64,000 nt of DNA from Lysobacterales bacterium. GTDB lineage: Bacteria > Pseudomonadota > Gammaproteobacteria > Xanthomonadales > SZUA-38. The notes beneath the pieces are model-generated. The model saw only the letters and a program-made list of their open reading frames with translations. It did no database searches and was not told where the DNA came from. The DNA lies in contig JANQOZ010000125.1 of the NCBI GenBank assembly GCA_028285525.1, positions 34,773-98,772 of the forward strand. The letters run 5' to 3'. Within the stretch, counting starts at the first letter, position 1, and each line of letters opens with the position of its first letter. Of the stretch, positions 1 through 7,624 are shown in pieces. Position numbers and translations under genes: made by a program.

Positions 1-927
1 ACGCCCAGCCCGAACCAGGAGCAGCTGCTGAACGTGGAGCTCACGAGCTTTGCTGACGCGGCGGCTGAAGCGAACCCGGATACGCTGGTCACCAGCACCG
101 GCTACGAGCTCAAGCTGATCCGCCCAAGCGGCGTGTATCGCCTGGGCAGCCCGCGGCGGGAGCAGGGTCGGCGCTCCAACGAGTTTATCCGCCAGGTGCA
201 GCTGGAAAAGCCGTTTTATCTCGGCACGCGGGAAGTGACCAACCTGCAGTTCAAGGCGTTCAGCGCGAGCCACGACTCCGGCATTGCCAGCACCAACAGC
301 CTGAGCCTGAAGGATCAGCCGGTGGTGCGGATCAGCTGGGATCAGGCGGCACGCTTCTGCAACTGGCTCAGCGCCAAAGAAGGTCTACCCGCGGCCTACC
401 AGGAGCGTAACGGCGTCATGGTCCCGGTCACCCCGATGACCATCGGTTACCGGCTGCCCAGCGAGGCGGAGTGGGCCTATGCCGCCCGCTACGGCGGCGG
501 GTCTCAGTCGGCCCGGAAGTACCCGTGGGGTGAGCAGATGCCGCCGCCGGGCGCCGCCGGCAACTTTGCCGGCACGGAGTCCAGCGGTGAGGTAGAGCGA
601 GGGCTGTCGAACTATGCTGACGAATACCCCGTCAGTGCCCCGGTGGGGACCTACGGCAGCAGCGCGCTTGGGCTCTACGACCTGGGCGGCAACGTGCACG
701 AGTGGATTCACGACTATTACCTGATCAGCAGCAGCGGCCTCGGCAAAACGCCGCTCGACCCACTGGGCGCTGCCGAGGGCAGCAACCACGTGATCCGCGG
801 CTCGAGCTGGCGCAGCGGCAGCATCACGGAGCTGCGCCTGGCCTGGCGCGATCAGGGCTCCGGCGGCAAAGACGACATCGGCTTCCGGGTGGCGCGCTAC
901 ATCGACCAGGGCGGAGGAACGCCATGA
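1..927 (+). CDS. SUMF1/FGE-sulfatase-fold protein, 5' end outside window
   Basis: The reading frame is open from base 1, so the GTG at 34 in the ORF track is probably internal and the true start lies upstream. The visible part carries the SUMF1 fold: EVTNLQFKAF near the beginning, YRLPSEAEWAYAAR in the middle, and LGGNVHEW plus IRGSSW and DIGFRVARY near the end. In true formylglycine-generating enzymes the segment after RGGS holds two catalytic cysteines; here it reads RGSSWRSGSITELRLAWR with none, so sulfatase-activating chemistry is unlikely and a binding or structural role is more probable (inference). The stop overlaps the next start (ATGA), placing it at the head of the visible part of the VWA/TolQ-like operon. 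The N-terminus, and so any signal peptide or fused domain, cannot be seen. Confidence 0.85.
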   Translation, partial: TPSPNQEQLLNVELTSFADAAAEANPDTLVTSTGYELKLIRPSGVYRLGSPRREQGRRSNEFIRQVQLEKPFYLGTREVTNLQFKAFSASHDSGIASTNSLSLKDQPVVRISWDQAARFCNWLSAKEGLPAAYQERNGVMVPVTPMTIGYRLPSEAEWAYAARYGGGSQSARKYPWGEQMPPPGAAGNFAGTESSGEVERGLSNYADEYPVSAPVGTYGSSALGLYDLGGNVHEWIHDYYLISSSGLGKTPLDPLGAAEGSNHVIRGSSWRSGSITELRLAWRDQGSGGKDDIGFRVARYIDQGGGTP

Positions 928-1247
928 ACCAGAACACATTGAAGCTACTTCTCGCTTTGCTGCTCAGCCTTGGCCTTTTTGGGCCTGCGGCCGGTCAGGC
1001 TGACGATTCCGCCGACGGGTCGGAGACGGCTGAAGAGGCCACCGATCCGGCCGCCGAATTTGACCCGGCCATTTGCGATGAGCCGCCGGCGGAGGGGGAA
1101 ACCCTGCCGTCCGAATGCGCGGAGCTGGCGGGCGAAGGACCCCAAGATCAGGTCGACGCGGGGGAGATGCGCGCCACGATGCGCCGCTTTGTGCCCAGCG
1201 AACAAATCTCGGAAGACAGCTCAGTCGCGTTTCCCAACGACATCTGA
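924..1247 (+). CDS. small exported protein of the VWA/TolQ-like operon, unknown function
   Basis: This is a 107-residue protein starting at an ATG that overlaps the stop of the SUMF1-fold gene (ATGA). Residues about 1-25 form a clear signal peptide: NQNTLK, a leucine-rich core, and a likely cleavage after PAAGQA. The mature part is very acidic, rich in E, D, A and P, has two cysteines (DPAICDEPP and PSECAEL), and ends in a less acidic stretch with RRFVPSEQ. I recognise no domain. Secretion and tight coupling suggest a periplasmic partner of the envelope complex encoded downstream (inference). The ORF track lists a longer in-frame ORF from 702, but that would run through the SUMF1 coding region and bypass the signal peptide. 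Confidence 0.75.
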   Translation: MNQNTLKLLLALLLSLGLFGPAAGQADDSADGSETAEEATDPAAEFDPAICDEPPAEGETLPSECAELAGEGPQDQVDAGEMRATMRRFVPSEQISEDSSVAFPNDI

Positions 1248-1308
1248 GCCGGCTTCGAGCCACGGTAAGTATTGATACCCAAGCGGTTTTTATAGGAATA
1301 AGATCAAC

Positions 1309-2136
1309 ATGGACGGTTCTGTCAGGACACCCACAACGATGAAAAAAGGTTTCCCGGTTGAGTTTGTGTTTCAGCTTTTTGCGCTGCTCGTCTCGGTGCT
1401 GATTGTGCACACCGTGTACGTCACGGTGGTACGGCCGGCAGCCGCAGAGGTGATGCAGGCGCAGGCGCAGGCGATTGCAGAAGACCCCAACTACGTGCCG
1501 GAGCGATCCGTCTACGTCCTGATCCGAGACTTCGAGCAGGAGGCCTGTTTTGTGCTGCTGTTCTGGGCGCTCGCGATCATGGCCTTTAAAGCCTATCGGG
1601 GTATGCGCGAGCGGCGGCTGCTGGAGCAGGTGCTCATGCCGGTCGGGGAGGGGATCAGTATCCTGCCCGAAGACACCCGCGAGTACTCTCGCCCGCTGCA
1701 GGCTTTGCCCGATCAGGAGCGCCGCTTTCTGCTGCCCAAGGTGCTGCTGACGGCGCTGCACCGCTTTCGCTCCACCCGCGACATCCAGAGCGTCGCCACC
1801 ACGGTGCGCGAGCTCTGTGAGCAGGAGGCCGAGCGCCTGGAGTCGGAGCTTTCCATGGTGCGCTACATCGCCTGGGCGATCCCCTCCATCGGGTTTATCG
1901 GCACCGTCCGAGGTATCGGTGAAGCGCTGGCGCAGGCTCATAAGGCGGTGGAGGGTGACATCACCGGCGTAACCGATTCGCTGGGTGTGGCCTTTAACTC
2001 AACGTTTATCGCGCTGGTCCTGAGCATCTTTCTGATGTTTCTCATGCACCAGCTCCAGCTGATGCAGGAGCGGCTGTCGCTCGACGCGCAGGACTACGCC
2101 GAAGAAAACCTCATCGGTAAGCTGCGTGAGTCCTAA
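1309..2136 (+). CDS. MotA/TolQ/ExbB family proton-channel protein
   Basis: The protein has 275 residues with four predicted membrane segments near residues 17-42, 78-95, 185-203 and 226-248. The third segment carries IPSIGFIGTVRGIGEA, the signature of ExbB/TolQ (PYIGLFGTVWGI in the characterised proteins), and Thr199 matches their pore threonine. A second conserved-type threonine lies in FNSTFIALVLSIF (Thr232). The long segment between membrane spans 2 and 3 should be cytoplasmic. An AGGA lies about 10 bases before the ATG at 1309; an ATG at 1339 (MKKGF) is the alternative. Family members form pentamers that use the proton gradient to drive a dimeric partner carrying a membrane Asp. No exbD, tolR or motB lies nearby, but the two VWA proteins downstream have that kind of anchor, so they are the likely partners (inference). 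Confidence 0.9.
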   Translation: MDGSVRTPTTMKKGFPVEFVFQLFALLVSVLIVHTVYVTVVRPAAAEVMQAQAQAIAEDPNYVPERSVYVLIRDFEQEACFVLLFWALAIMAFKAYRGMRERRLLEQVLMPVGEGISILPEDTREYSRPLQALPDQERRFLLPKVLLTALHRFRSTRDIQSVATTVRELCEQEAERLESELSMVRYIAWAIPSIGFIGTVRGIGEALAQAHKAVEGDITGVTDSLGVAFNSTFIALVLSIFLMFLMHQLQLMQERLSLDAQDYAEENLIGKLRES

Positions 2137-2178
2137 GCCCGCCAACATGTTTGCCTTAAACCTGGAGGCGCGCTGCCC

Positions 2179-3561
2179 ATGATCGGCGTTGTTGAACTCA
2201 ACGACGCCGGCGTGCTGGTGGCGTCCGGCGGCAGCGAGCTGCTGGAGAGCCCGGGCTACCTGGCGTTCGAAGGCAAGAACATGCACGTCGGCGCCGCCGC
2301 CGCGCAGCGGGTGAAGCTCATACCAACGCAGACGCAGTACGCCTTCTGGGAGTACTTCGCGAGCGACACGCTGCCGACCGGCCAGCTGCCCCAGACGGGC
2401 CTGAAACACGCCGACCTGGCCTACCGTCATCTTGAGCGTCTGTGGAGCATCGTCGGCAAAGACCTTAAGCAGCTCGTGCTGTGCGTACCCGCCGACTGGG
2501 GCCGCGCGGAGCTGGGCCTGCTGCTCGGTATCTGCCAGACCCTCAAGATTCCTGTGCGTGCACTGGTGAACGTGGCGCTGGCCGCCAGCGCGGCGCCGCA
2601 GCCGGGCCGCACGCTGATGCACCTGGATCTCCACCTGCACCGGCTGGTGCTGAGCACGCTGGATCAAGGTCCCTGGCTGTCGCAGGCGGCGGTTGAGAGC
2701 ACCCGGGAGGTCGGCCTGCTGCGGCTGCTGGACGGCTGGGCGTTTGCCGCCGCCGGCGCGTTTGTCCAGGCCACCCGCTTTGACCCGCTGCATCAGGCGC
2801 AAACCGAGCAGCAGCTGTTCGATCGGCTGCCGGCCTGGCTGGCGGCGGCCAGCGGCAGTCGGCAGCTGTCGCTGAGCGTGGAGCACAACGGCAACACGGT
2901 TGAGGCTCGCGCGCCATCGCAGATTTTTCGCGACGCCGCTGAGCCGCTGTATCGCCGCATGGCGGAGTTTGTTGGATCGCACGTGGCCGGCGGTGACCCC
3001 GTATCGCTGGTGATCAGTCCGCGGCTTGCGGCCCTGCCGGGAGTCAGCGAGGAGCTGGCTGCGCTGCCGGACGTCGAGCTGATCCCGGGTGGGCGCCTCG
3101 ACTTTGCCGGCGTGCTGAACCGGCTTTACCTGCCGCGCGACGCCGGCCAGGGCGGCGCGGTCAACGTCACCCGGATCCCTTGGTTCAAGTCAGAAGAGCA
3201 GGCCAATCACCAGGCACCGGGCACAGCCCGCGCCTCGGCGCCCACTCACCTGCTACACGAGCACACCGCCTATCGGCTGGCCTCCGGGCAGCCGTTTGTG
3301 GTCGGTGCGGGCGTCCAGCAGAACGACGGGCTGAAGCTTGTGGGCGGCGGCGTGGGTGAGCGTCACTTCCGACTGCGTCAGGAGGGAGGCGGCTGGCTTC
3401 TCGAGGACCTGTCCGGCGGTGCAACCCGCATCAACGGCGAGGCGCTCGAGGGCCGCAGAGCGGTTGCCGCTGGCGACCGTATCCAGCTTGGAAACCCGGC
3501 GCAGGAGCTGATCCTGATCGCCGAGGCCGCAGCCGTGAGGTCTCCCAGTGCCGCGTCGTAA
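2179..3561 (+). CDS. Hsp70/actin-like (ASKHA) fold protein with C-terminal FHA-like domain
   Basis: The protein has 460 residues and no signal peptide or membrane segment, so it is probably cytoplasmic. The N-terminal two thirds resemble a divergent Hsp70-type nucleotide-binding fold: IGVVELNDAGVLVA sits where the first phosphate loop would be, and VLCVPADWGRAELGLLLG followed by NVALAASAA resembles the VPAYF and NEPTAAALAY stretch of DnaK. The second phosphate loop is degraded: MHLDLHLHRLVLST has no GGG, so ATPase activity is doubtful. Residues about 365-447 look like an FHA phosphopeptide-binding domain (VVGAGV, ERHFRL, TRINGE, AGDRIQL), although the usual GR is absent. The next gene starts inside its 3' end. 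A cytoplasmic assembly or regulatory adaptor for the membrane complex is my inference; the fold calls rest on motifs only. Confidence 0.65.
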   Translation: MIGVVELNDAGVLVASGGSELLESPGYLAFEGKNMHVGAAAAQRVKLIPTQTQYAFWEYFASDTLPTGQLPQTGLKHADLAYRHLERLWSIVGKDLKQLVLCVPADWGRAELGLLLGICQTLKIPVRALVNVALAASAAPQPGRTLMHLDLHLHRLVLSTLDQGPWLSQAAVESTREVGLLRLLDGWAFAAAGAFVQATRFDPLHQAQTEQQLFDRLPAWLAAASGSRQLSLSVEHNGNTVEARAPSQIFRDAAEPLYRRMAEFVGSHVAGGDPVSLVISPRLAALPGVSEELAALPDVELIPGGRLDFAGVLNRLYLPRDAGQGGAVNVTRIPWFKSEEQANHQAPGTARASAPTHLLHEHTAYRLASGQPFVVGAGVQQNDGLKLVGGGVGERHFRLRQEGGGWLLEDLSGGATRINGEALEGRRAVAAGDRIQLGNPAQELILIAEAAAVRSPSAAS

Positions 3562-4639
3562 GCGCGAATTCAACGCGTTCAACCTGTCGTTCCTGGACAT
3601 CATGTCCTGCGGGTTCGGCGCGGTGATCCTGTTTTTTGTGATCATCAACCACGCCCAGGACGAGCGGAACGACGACCTGACGGCGGACCTCTCCGGCGAG
3701 GTCAACCTGGTGGAGACTGAGCTTAAGCTCGAGAAGCTCAATCTGGCCAAGCTGCAGAACGCGCTGACCGAAGTCGAGGAGGAGATCGTGACGGCCCAGG
3801 GGGCGTCCGATCGCCTGCTCTCTGAGGTGGACGACACGGAGAAGGAGCTGTCGGAGCAGGACGCGGAGACCGCCGCCAAGCGCGAGCACATGAATCAGCT
3901 CATCACCGATCTGAAGGCGCTGGAAAAAGAGCGTGAGCGGCTGCAGCAGCTCGAAACCGAAGGCGGCGAGAGCGTGCGGACCTACGTCGGTGAGGGCGAC
4001 CGCCAGTACCTGACCGGCCTGCGCGTTGGCGGGCGGCGCATCGCCATATTTGTCGATGCCTCGGCCTCAATGCTGGACGAGACGATTGTGAACGTAATCC
4101 GGCGGCGCAACCTGCCGGACGAGCAAAAGCTGCGGGCGGACAAGTGGCAGCGCGTCGTGCGCACCGTGGACTGGATCACAACCCAGGTGCCTGAAAATGC
4201 CCAGTTTCAGGTCTACACCTTCAACACCAAGGCCACCCCGGCGCTGGAAGGCACCGACGGCCAGTGGCTGGACGTGGAGAAAGGTCGCCGCCTGGACGAG
4301 GCGGTGGACAAGGTTCGCAACATCATTCCGACCGGCGGCACGCGCCTCCATTCGGTGACGGAAACCATCAACAGAATGAACCCGCTGCCGGACAACGTGT
4401 TTCTGCTGGTGGACGGTCTGCCGACCCAGGGCTTGAACCCGGCGACCAAGCGGGGGACCGTGACGTCGCGTGAACGCGAGCGGTTTTTCTACGACGCCAC
4501 CGCCGACCTGCCCATCGGGGTGCCGGTGAACACGATCCTGTTTCCCATGGAGGGTGACCCGAAGGCCGCGAGCGGCTTCTGGCGCCTGGCAATACTCAGC
4601 GGCGGTTCGTTTATCACGCCGGCGAAGGACTGGCCGTGA
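3548..4639 (+). CDS. membrane-anchored VWA protein with ExbD/TolR-like N-terminal helix (first of pair)
   Basis: This 363-residue protein starts at a GTG inside the end of the preceding gene (14-base overlap). It begins with a basic stretch (PRRKREF) and one membrane helix, SFLDIMSCGFGAVILFF, with Asp17 at its cytoplasmic end. A long charged coiled-coil-like segment follows (about 40-140), then a von Willebrand A domain from about 160: a MIDAS motif in FVDASASM (Asp170, Ser172, Ser174), a likely MIDAS Thr in PTGGTRLHS, and Asp289 in LLVDGLPTQG. With positive-inside topology the VWA domain is periplasmic. ExbD, TolR and MotB carry their proton-carrying Asp in an equivalent place (for example PFIDVMLVLL), so this is a candidate partner of the TolQ-like channel, with a VWA head in place of the usual periplasmic domain. 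Confidence 0.85.
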   Translation: MPRRKREFNAFNLSFLDIMSCGFGAVILFFVIINHAQDERNDDLTADLSGEVNLVETELKLEKLNLAKLQNALTEVEEEIVTAQGASDRLLSEVDDTEKELSEQDAETAAKREHMNQLITDLKALEKERERLQQLETEGGESVRTYVGEGDRQYLTGLRVGGRRIAIFVDASASMLDETIVNVIRRRNLPDEQKLRADKWQRVVRTVDWITTQVPENAQFQVYTFNTKATPALEGTDGQWLDVEKGRRLDEAVDKVRNIIPTGGTRLHSVTETINRMNPLPDNVFLLVDGLPTQGLNPATKRGTVTSRERERFFYDATADLPIGVPVNTILFPMEGDPKAASGFWRLAILSGGSFITPAKDWP

Positions 4640-5634
4640 GCCGGCGTAAGCGCCCAGTTGAGCAGGTCAGCCTGTCGTTTCTCGACTGCATCTGCTGTGG
4701 CTTCGGCGCCATCATTCTGCTGCTGGTGATCGTAAAGACCGCTGAGCCGATGATCATCGAGGAAACCCGGGAGGACCTGAGCGGCCTGCTGGCCGACCTG
4801 CAGGAGCAGCTTGTGGAGATCCGCGGCGAGACCACGGTGCTCAACCGCGACCTACAGACCAAAGAAGAGCAGCTGTCGGAGGTGGAAGACAGCATCGCCC
4901 GGCTGCGCATGCTGCTGTCGACGCTGAAATCCGAGTTTGATTCATCATCCGACCAGAGTGACGCCATCACGGCCATCGAAAACCAGCTCAGCCGCGCCCG
5001 CCAGCAGCTCAACGACATGCAGCGCCGGCTGAACTATTCCCGGGCGCTTGAGGACACCACCGTGGGCGGCATCCCGGTGGACAGCGAATACGTGATCTTC
5101 GTGATCGATACCTCCGGCAGTATGCGCAACTTCGGCTGGGACCTGCTGCTGGACAAGATCATCGAAACGCTCGACGTGTACCCGGAAGTGAAGGGCATCC
5201 AGGTGTTGAACGACATGGGTGAATACATGTTCTCCCGCTACGCCGAGCGCTGGATCCCCGACTCGCCCGGACGCCGCAAGGCCATCATCGACCGGATGAA
5301 GACCTGGAGCGCGTTTTCCAACTCCAGCCCCGTCGAAGGCATCACCAAAGCCATTGCCCGCTTCTACAAGCCGGGCCAGAAGATCAGCATCTACGTCTTT
5401 GGCGACGACTTCTCGGGCCGCTCCATCGCCCGCGTGATCGAAACCATCGACAAGATCAACCGCGAGGACGCGGAGGGCAACCGTCTGGTGCGCATCCACA
5501 CGGTCGGCTTCCCGGTCTGGTTTACCGCGCCCCGCTCGCAGCAGGCCTCGGTTGAGCGCTTCGCCACGCTGATGCGGCTGCTGGCGGAAAAAAATGGCGG
5601 AACCTTTGTCGGATTGAATTCTCACCGACCGTAG
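4636..5634 (+). CDS. membrane-anchored VWA protein with ExbD/TolR-like N-terminal helix (second of pair)
   Basis: The protein has 332 residues; its GTG start overlaps the previous stop (GTGA). Its N-terminus is a near copy of its neighbour's: SRRKRP, then SFLDCICCGFGAIILLLVI with Asp17 again at the start of the helix. A coiled-coil-like segment spans about 42-135, followed by a VWA domain from about 150 with a full MIDAS first motif, VIDTSGSM (Asp158, Ser160, Ser162), and an acidic FGDDFSG later in the domain. Outside the anchor and the VWA fold the two proteins differ, so they look like an old duplication that became two distinct subunits. A hetero-pair of VWA subunits in one TolQ-like pentamer is a reasonable model (inference). 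The gene closes the operon. Confidence 0.85.
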   Translation: MSRRKRPVEQVSLSFLDCICCGFGAIILLLVIVKTAEPMIIEETREDLSGLLADLQEQLVEIRGETTVLNRDLQTKEEQLSEVEDSIARLRMLLSTLKSEFDSSSDQSDAITAIENQLSRARQQLNDMQRRLNYSRALEDTTVGGIPVDSEYVIFVIDTSGSMRNFGWDLLLDKIIETLDVYPEVKGIQVLNDMGEYMFSRYAERWIPDSPGRRKAIIDRMKTWSAFSNSSPVEGITKAIARFYKPGQKISIYVFGDDFSGRSIARVIETIDKINREDAEGNRLVRIHTVGFPVWFTAPRSQQASVERFATLMRLLAEKNGGTFVGLNSHRP

Positions 5635-5688
5635 TCCACGATACCGCCCTTTCTCACCGCGTTTTTATTCCAAACGGAGACTCACATC

Positions 5689-5967
5689 ATGAGCCGAGCA
5701 TCTGCGCGCCACATTCTGGTGGCCACCGAAGCTGACTGTCTGAACCTGAAAAGTGAAATCGAAGGCGGCGCTGACTTTGCCGATATCGCCCGCCAACACT
5801 CTAGCTGCCCGTCGGGCCAGCAGGGCGGCAATCTGGGCGAGTTCGGCCCCGGCCAGATGGTGCCGGAGTTTGACCAGGTGGTGTTCAGCGCGCCGGTTGG
5901 CGAGCTGCAGGGTCCGGTGAAGACCCAGTTTGGCTACCACCTGCTGGAAGTGACCGAGCGCTCTTAA
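5689..5967 (+). CDS. ppiC: parvulin-type peptidyl-prolyl isomerase PpiC
   Basis: This is a 92-residue stand-alone parvulin, the same size as E. coli PpiC, with no signal peptide. The family motifs are in order: ASARHILV at the start, GADFADIARQHSSCPSG, GGNLGEFGPGQMVPEFD and TQFGYHLLEV at the end. It catalyses cis-trans isomerisation of peptidyl-prolyl bonds in the cytoplasm. A GGAG lies about 9 bases before the ATG. It follows the VWA operon on the same strand after 54 bases; that gap and its housekeeping nature argue against its belonging to that operon. A GC-rich hairpin follows its stop. Confidence 0.93.
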   Translation: MSRASARHILVATEADCLNLKSEIEGGADFADIARQHSSCPSGQQGGNLGEFGPGQMVPEFDQVVFSAPVGELQGPVKTQFGYHLLEVTERS

Positions 5968-5981
5968 GGCTTCGGGTTTGA

Positions 5982-6003
5982 GGGCGGGCTTACTCGCCCG
6001 CCC
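5982..6003. terminator. GC-rich hairpin between convergent ppiC and GST genes
   Basis: A perfect inverted repeat GGGCGGGC / GCCCGCCC with a six-base loop lies between the stops of two convergent genes. There is no clear T-tract on either side, so intrinsic termination is plausible but not certain; it could serve both directions. Confidence 0.5.
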
Positions 6004-6010
6004 AACTCGT

Positions 6011-6640
6011 CTAAAGCGAGGCTGACGGCCTCGCCCCGATTTCGCTGTACCAGCGCTTCAGGTTCGCCTGGTCATCACCGGGCGTCATCTTGATTCGGCC
6101 GGCGAACTCCACCAAGCAGAATCCGGTGATGTCAGCGTAGGTAAAGTTATCGCCGGCAAGGTACGGCGTTTCCCCCAGCCGCTCGTTTAACGTCGCCATG
6201 AACGCCTCTGCCCGCAGGCGGCCGCGTTCCACCAGCTCGGGGATCTGCGCAAACGGCTGCGGCCCGGTGACGGACCGGTCAGCAAAAAACTTCGAGAAGT
6301 TGCGAAACGATTCAGCAACGGCGCTGTAACCTTCCAGCGTGCACCGATCGTTCCAGTTGGTCACCAGCGCCTTTTCTTTGGCGGTGGTGCCCAGCATAGG
6401 CGGCTCAGGGCAGATCTCCTCGAGATAAACCGCAATGGCGTTGTTTTCGGTCAGCGCCGTACCGTCGTCCAGCTCCAGTACGGGAATGGTGCAGGCCGGG
6501 TTGATGGCCCGAAACGCCGGTTCAAACTGCGCTTTTTTTCCCAGGTCGACCTCAACGGTCTCAATCTCGAGCCCCTTTTCGGCGATCAGCATACGGGCCC
6601 GGCGCGGGCTGGGGGCGTGGGCAAAGTCGTAAAACTTCAT
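6011..6640 (-). CDS. glutathione S-transferase family protein
   Basis: A 209-residue protein with the two-domain GST layout. The N-terminal thioredoxin-like domain begins KFYDFAHAPSPRRARM and contains CTIPVLELDDG (the cis-Pro segment) and LTENNAIAVYLEE (glutathione-binding region). The C-terminal helical domain holds GDNFTYADITGFCLVEF, the usual N-capping Asp region. It probably conjugates or exchanges glutathione on small molecules in the cytoplasm; the substrate cannot be read from sequence. It is convergent with ppiC and runs alone. Its class is not assigned. Confidence 0.88.
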   Translation of the reverse strand: MKFYDFAHAPSPRRARMLIAEKGLEIETVEVDLGKKAQFEPAFRAINPACTIPVLELDDGTALTENNAIAVYLEEICPEPPMLGTTAKEKALVTNWNDRCTLEGYSAVAESFRNFSKFFADRSVTGPQPFAQIPELVERGRLRAEAFMATLNERLGETPYLAGDNFTYADITGFCLVEFAGRIKMTPGDDQANLKRWYSEIGARPSASL

Positions 6641-6713
6641 AGGGCAAAATCCTGTAAGTGTTGCTGGTTCGGTGAGTCGCGGGTCGGCCGCAATGATCCG
6701 GTGAATCGCCTCG

Positions 6714-7505
6714 CTACTGCTTCGGACTATAGTAGCGCGTGAGATAGGTGCAGAGGCCGTCCAGGCCGGGAAACAGCACCCGTTCGTTGATGTTGGACTG
6801 ATCGAGCTTGTCGCGCACCTCCCACTTCATCGCCGCGGGTATCACAATCTTGCGGCACACCGTCTCGGCGGGCGAAAACCACTGATCCATGGAAATGGTC
6901 GGGTCGGACATCACGGAAAACAGCCCCGACTGGTTGACGATCCGGGCATCCAGCGAGGGTGGTTCGATCCATACGACAAACGGATTGGCGCGCTGGGTGT
7001 CGAAGGCATCCAGCGTGTTGACCTCCTCGTGGAGCATGCGGGTGGTAAACACCCGGGCGCTCTCGCTGCGCAGGCGGCTCATGAGCTGTGATGACAGGTG
7101 CTGGTTGGTCGCCACAAAGTTCACGCACCAGATGGCGCCGTCCAGCTCAAATTTGTCGGTGTGGTCGGTGCAGAAATTCAGCGCCACGTAGGGTGAATAG
7201 GTCCAGTCCAGCAGCCGGGTGGGCAGGCCGTGGTGCTGCGCCAGCGCCAGCCAGTTCCAGATATAGGCTTCCTCGTTCATTTCCAGGTGCGCGTATTTCT
7301 GGAAGCTGCGCAGGATGTGGGGCTCGAGGCGCGCGTAGTCGCCGCCCAGGCGCATCAGGGTGGTCTCCAGCCCGTAGCTCGCATCCGAGATGCCGCGATA
7401 GGCAAAATTGGAGCGGTAGCGACCGATCTGCGGGTGGGGCGGCTCGTCGAACAGCACCTGGTTGAGATGCGCCCAGTTTTCTACCCGGATTTCTTCGATC
7501 GCCAC
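6714..7505 (-). CDS. FRG-domain protein
   Basis: The FRG signature is clear: FAYRGISDASYGLETTLMR followed by LALAQHHGLPTRLLDWTYSP and YVALNFC. The ORF track starts at 7598, but that runs into the leader of the divergent FAH gene. A GTG at 7505 (AIEEIRVENW) has AGGGA six bases upstream and is preferred, giving 263 residues. The domain is named after its F/Y-R-G motif; its biochemical function is not established, and FRG proteins occur both as single genes and in anti-phage or toxin-like loci. Here it is a single gene among metabolic genes with no partner in sight, so I assign no function. Confidence 0.82.
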   Translation of the reverse strand: MAIEEIRVENWAHLNQVLFDEPPHPQIGRYRSNFAYRGISDASYGLETTLMRLGGDYARLEPHILRSFQKYAHLEMNEEAYIWNWLALAQHHGLPTRLLDWTYSPYVALNFCTDHTDKFELDGAIWCVNFVATNQHLSSQLMSRLRSESARVFTTRMLHEEVNTLDAFDTQRANPFVVWIEPPSLDARIVNQSGLFSVMSDPTISMDQWFSPAETVCRKIVIPAAMKWEVRDKLDQSNINERVLFPGLDGLCTYLTRYYSPKQ

Positions 7506-7624
7506 GGAGCGTCCCTGCTGAGGAATTGGACGGTCGATTATAACGCCCGCGGCCCGCTGGTTGGCGGATCGCGCAGGCTCCGGGTAGAGTGCCGCCATCA
7601 GCCTCGACCGAGACTCTCATCAGC

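Noticed and set aside
1-927. Sulfatase-activating formylglycine-generating enzyme
   Set aside because: The catalytic cysteine pair is absent and no sulfatase is encoded in the window.
1-5634. Reading the operon as a Zorya anti-phage system
   Set aside because: ZorB has an OmpA-like peptidoglycan-binding domain and Zorya includes helicase or nuclease partners (ZorC, ZorD or ZorE); none is present. Only the motor principle is shared.
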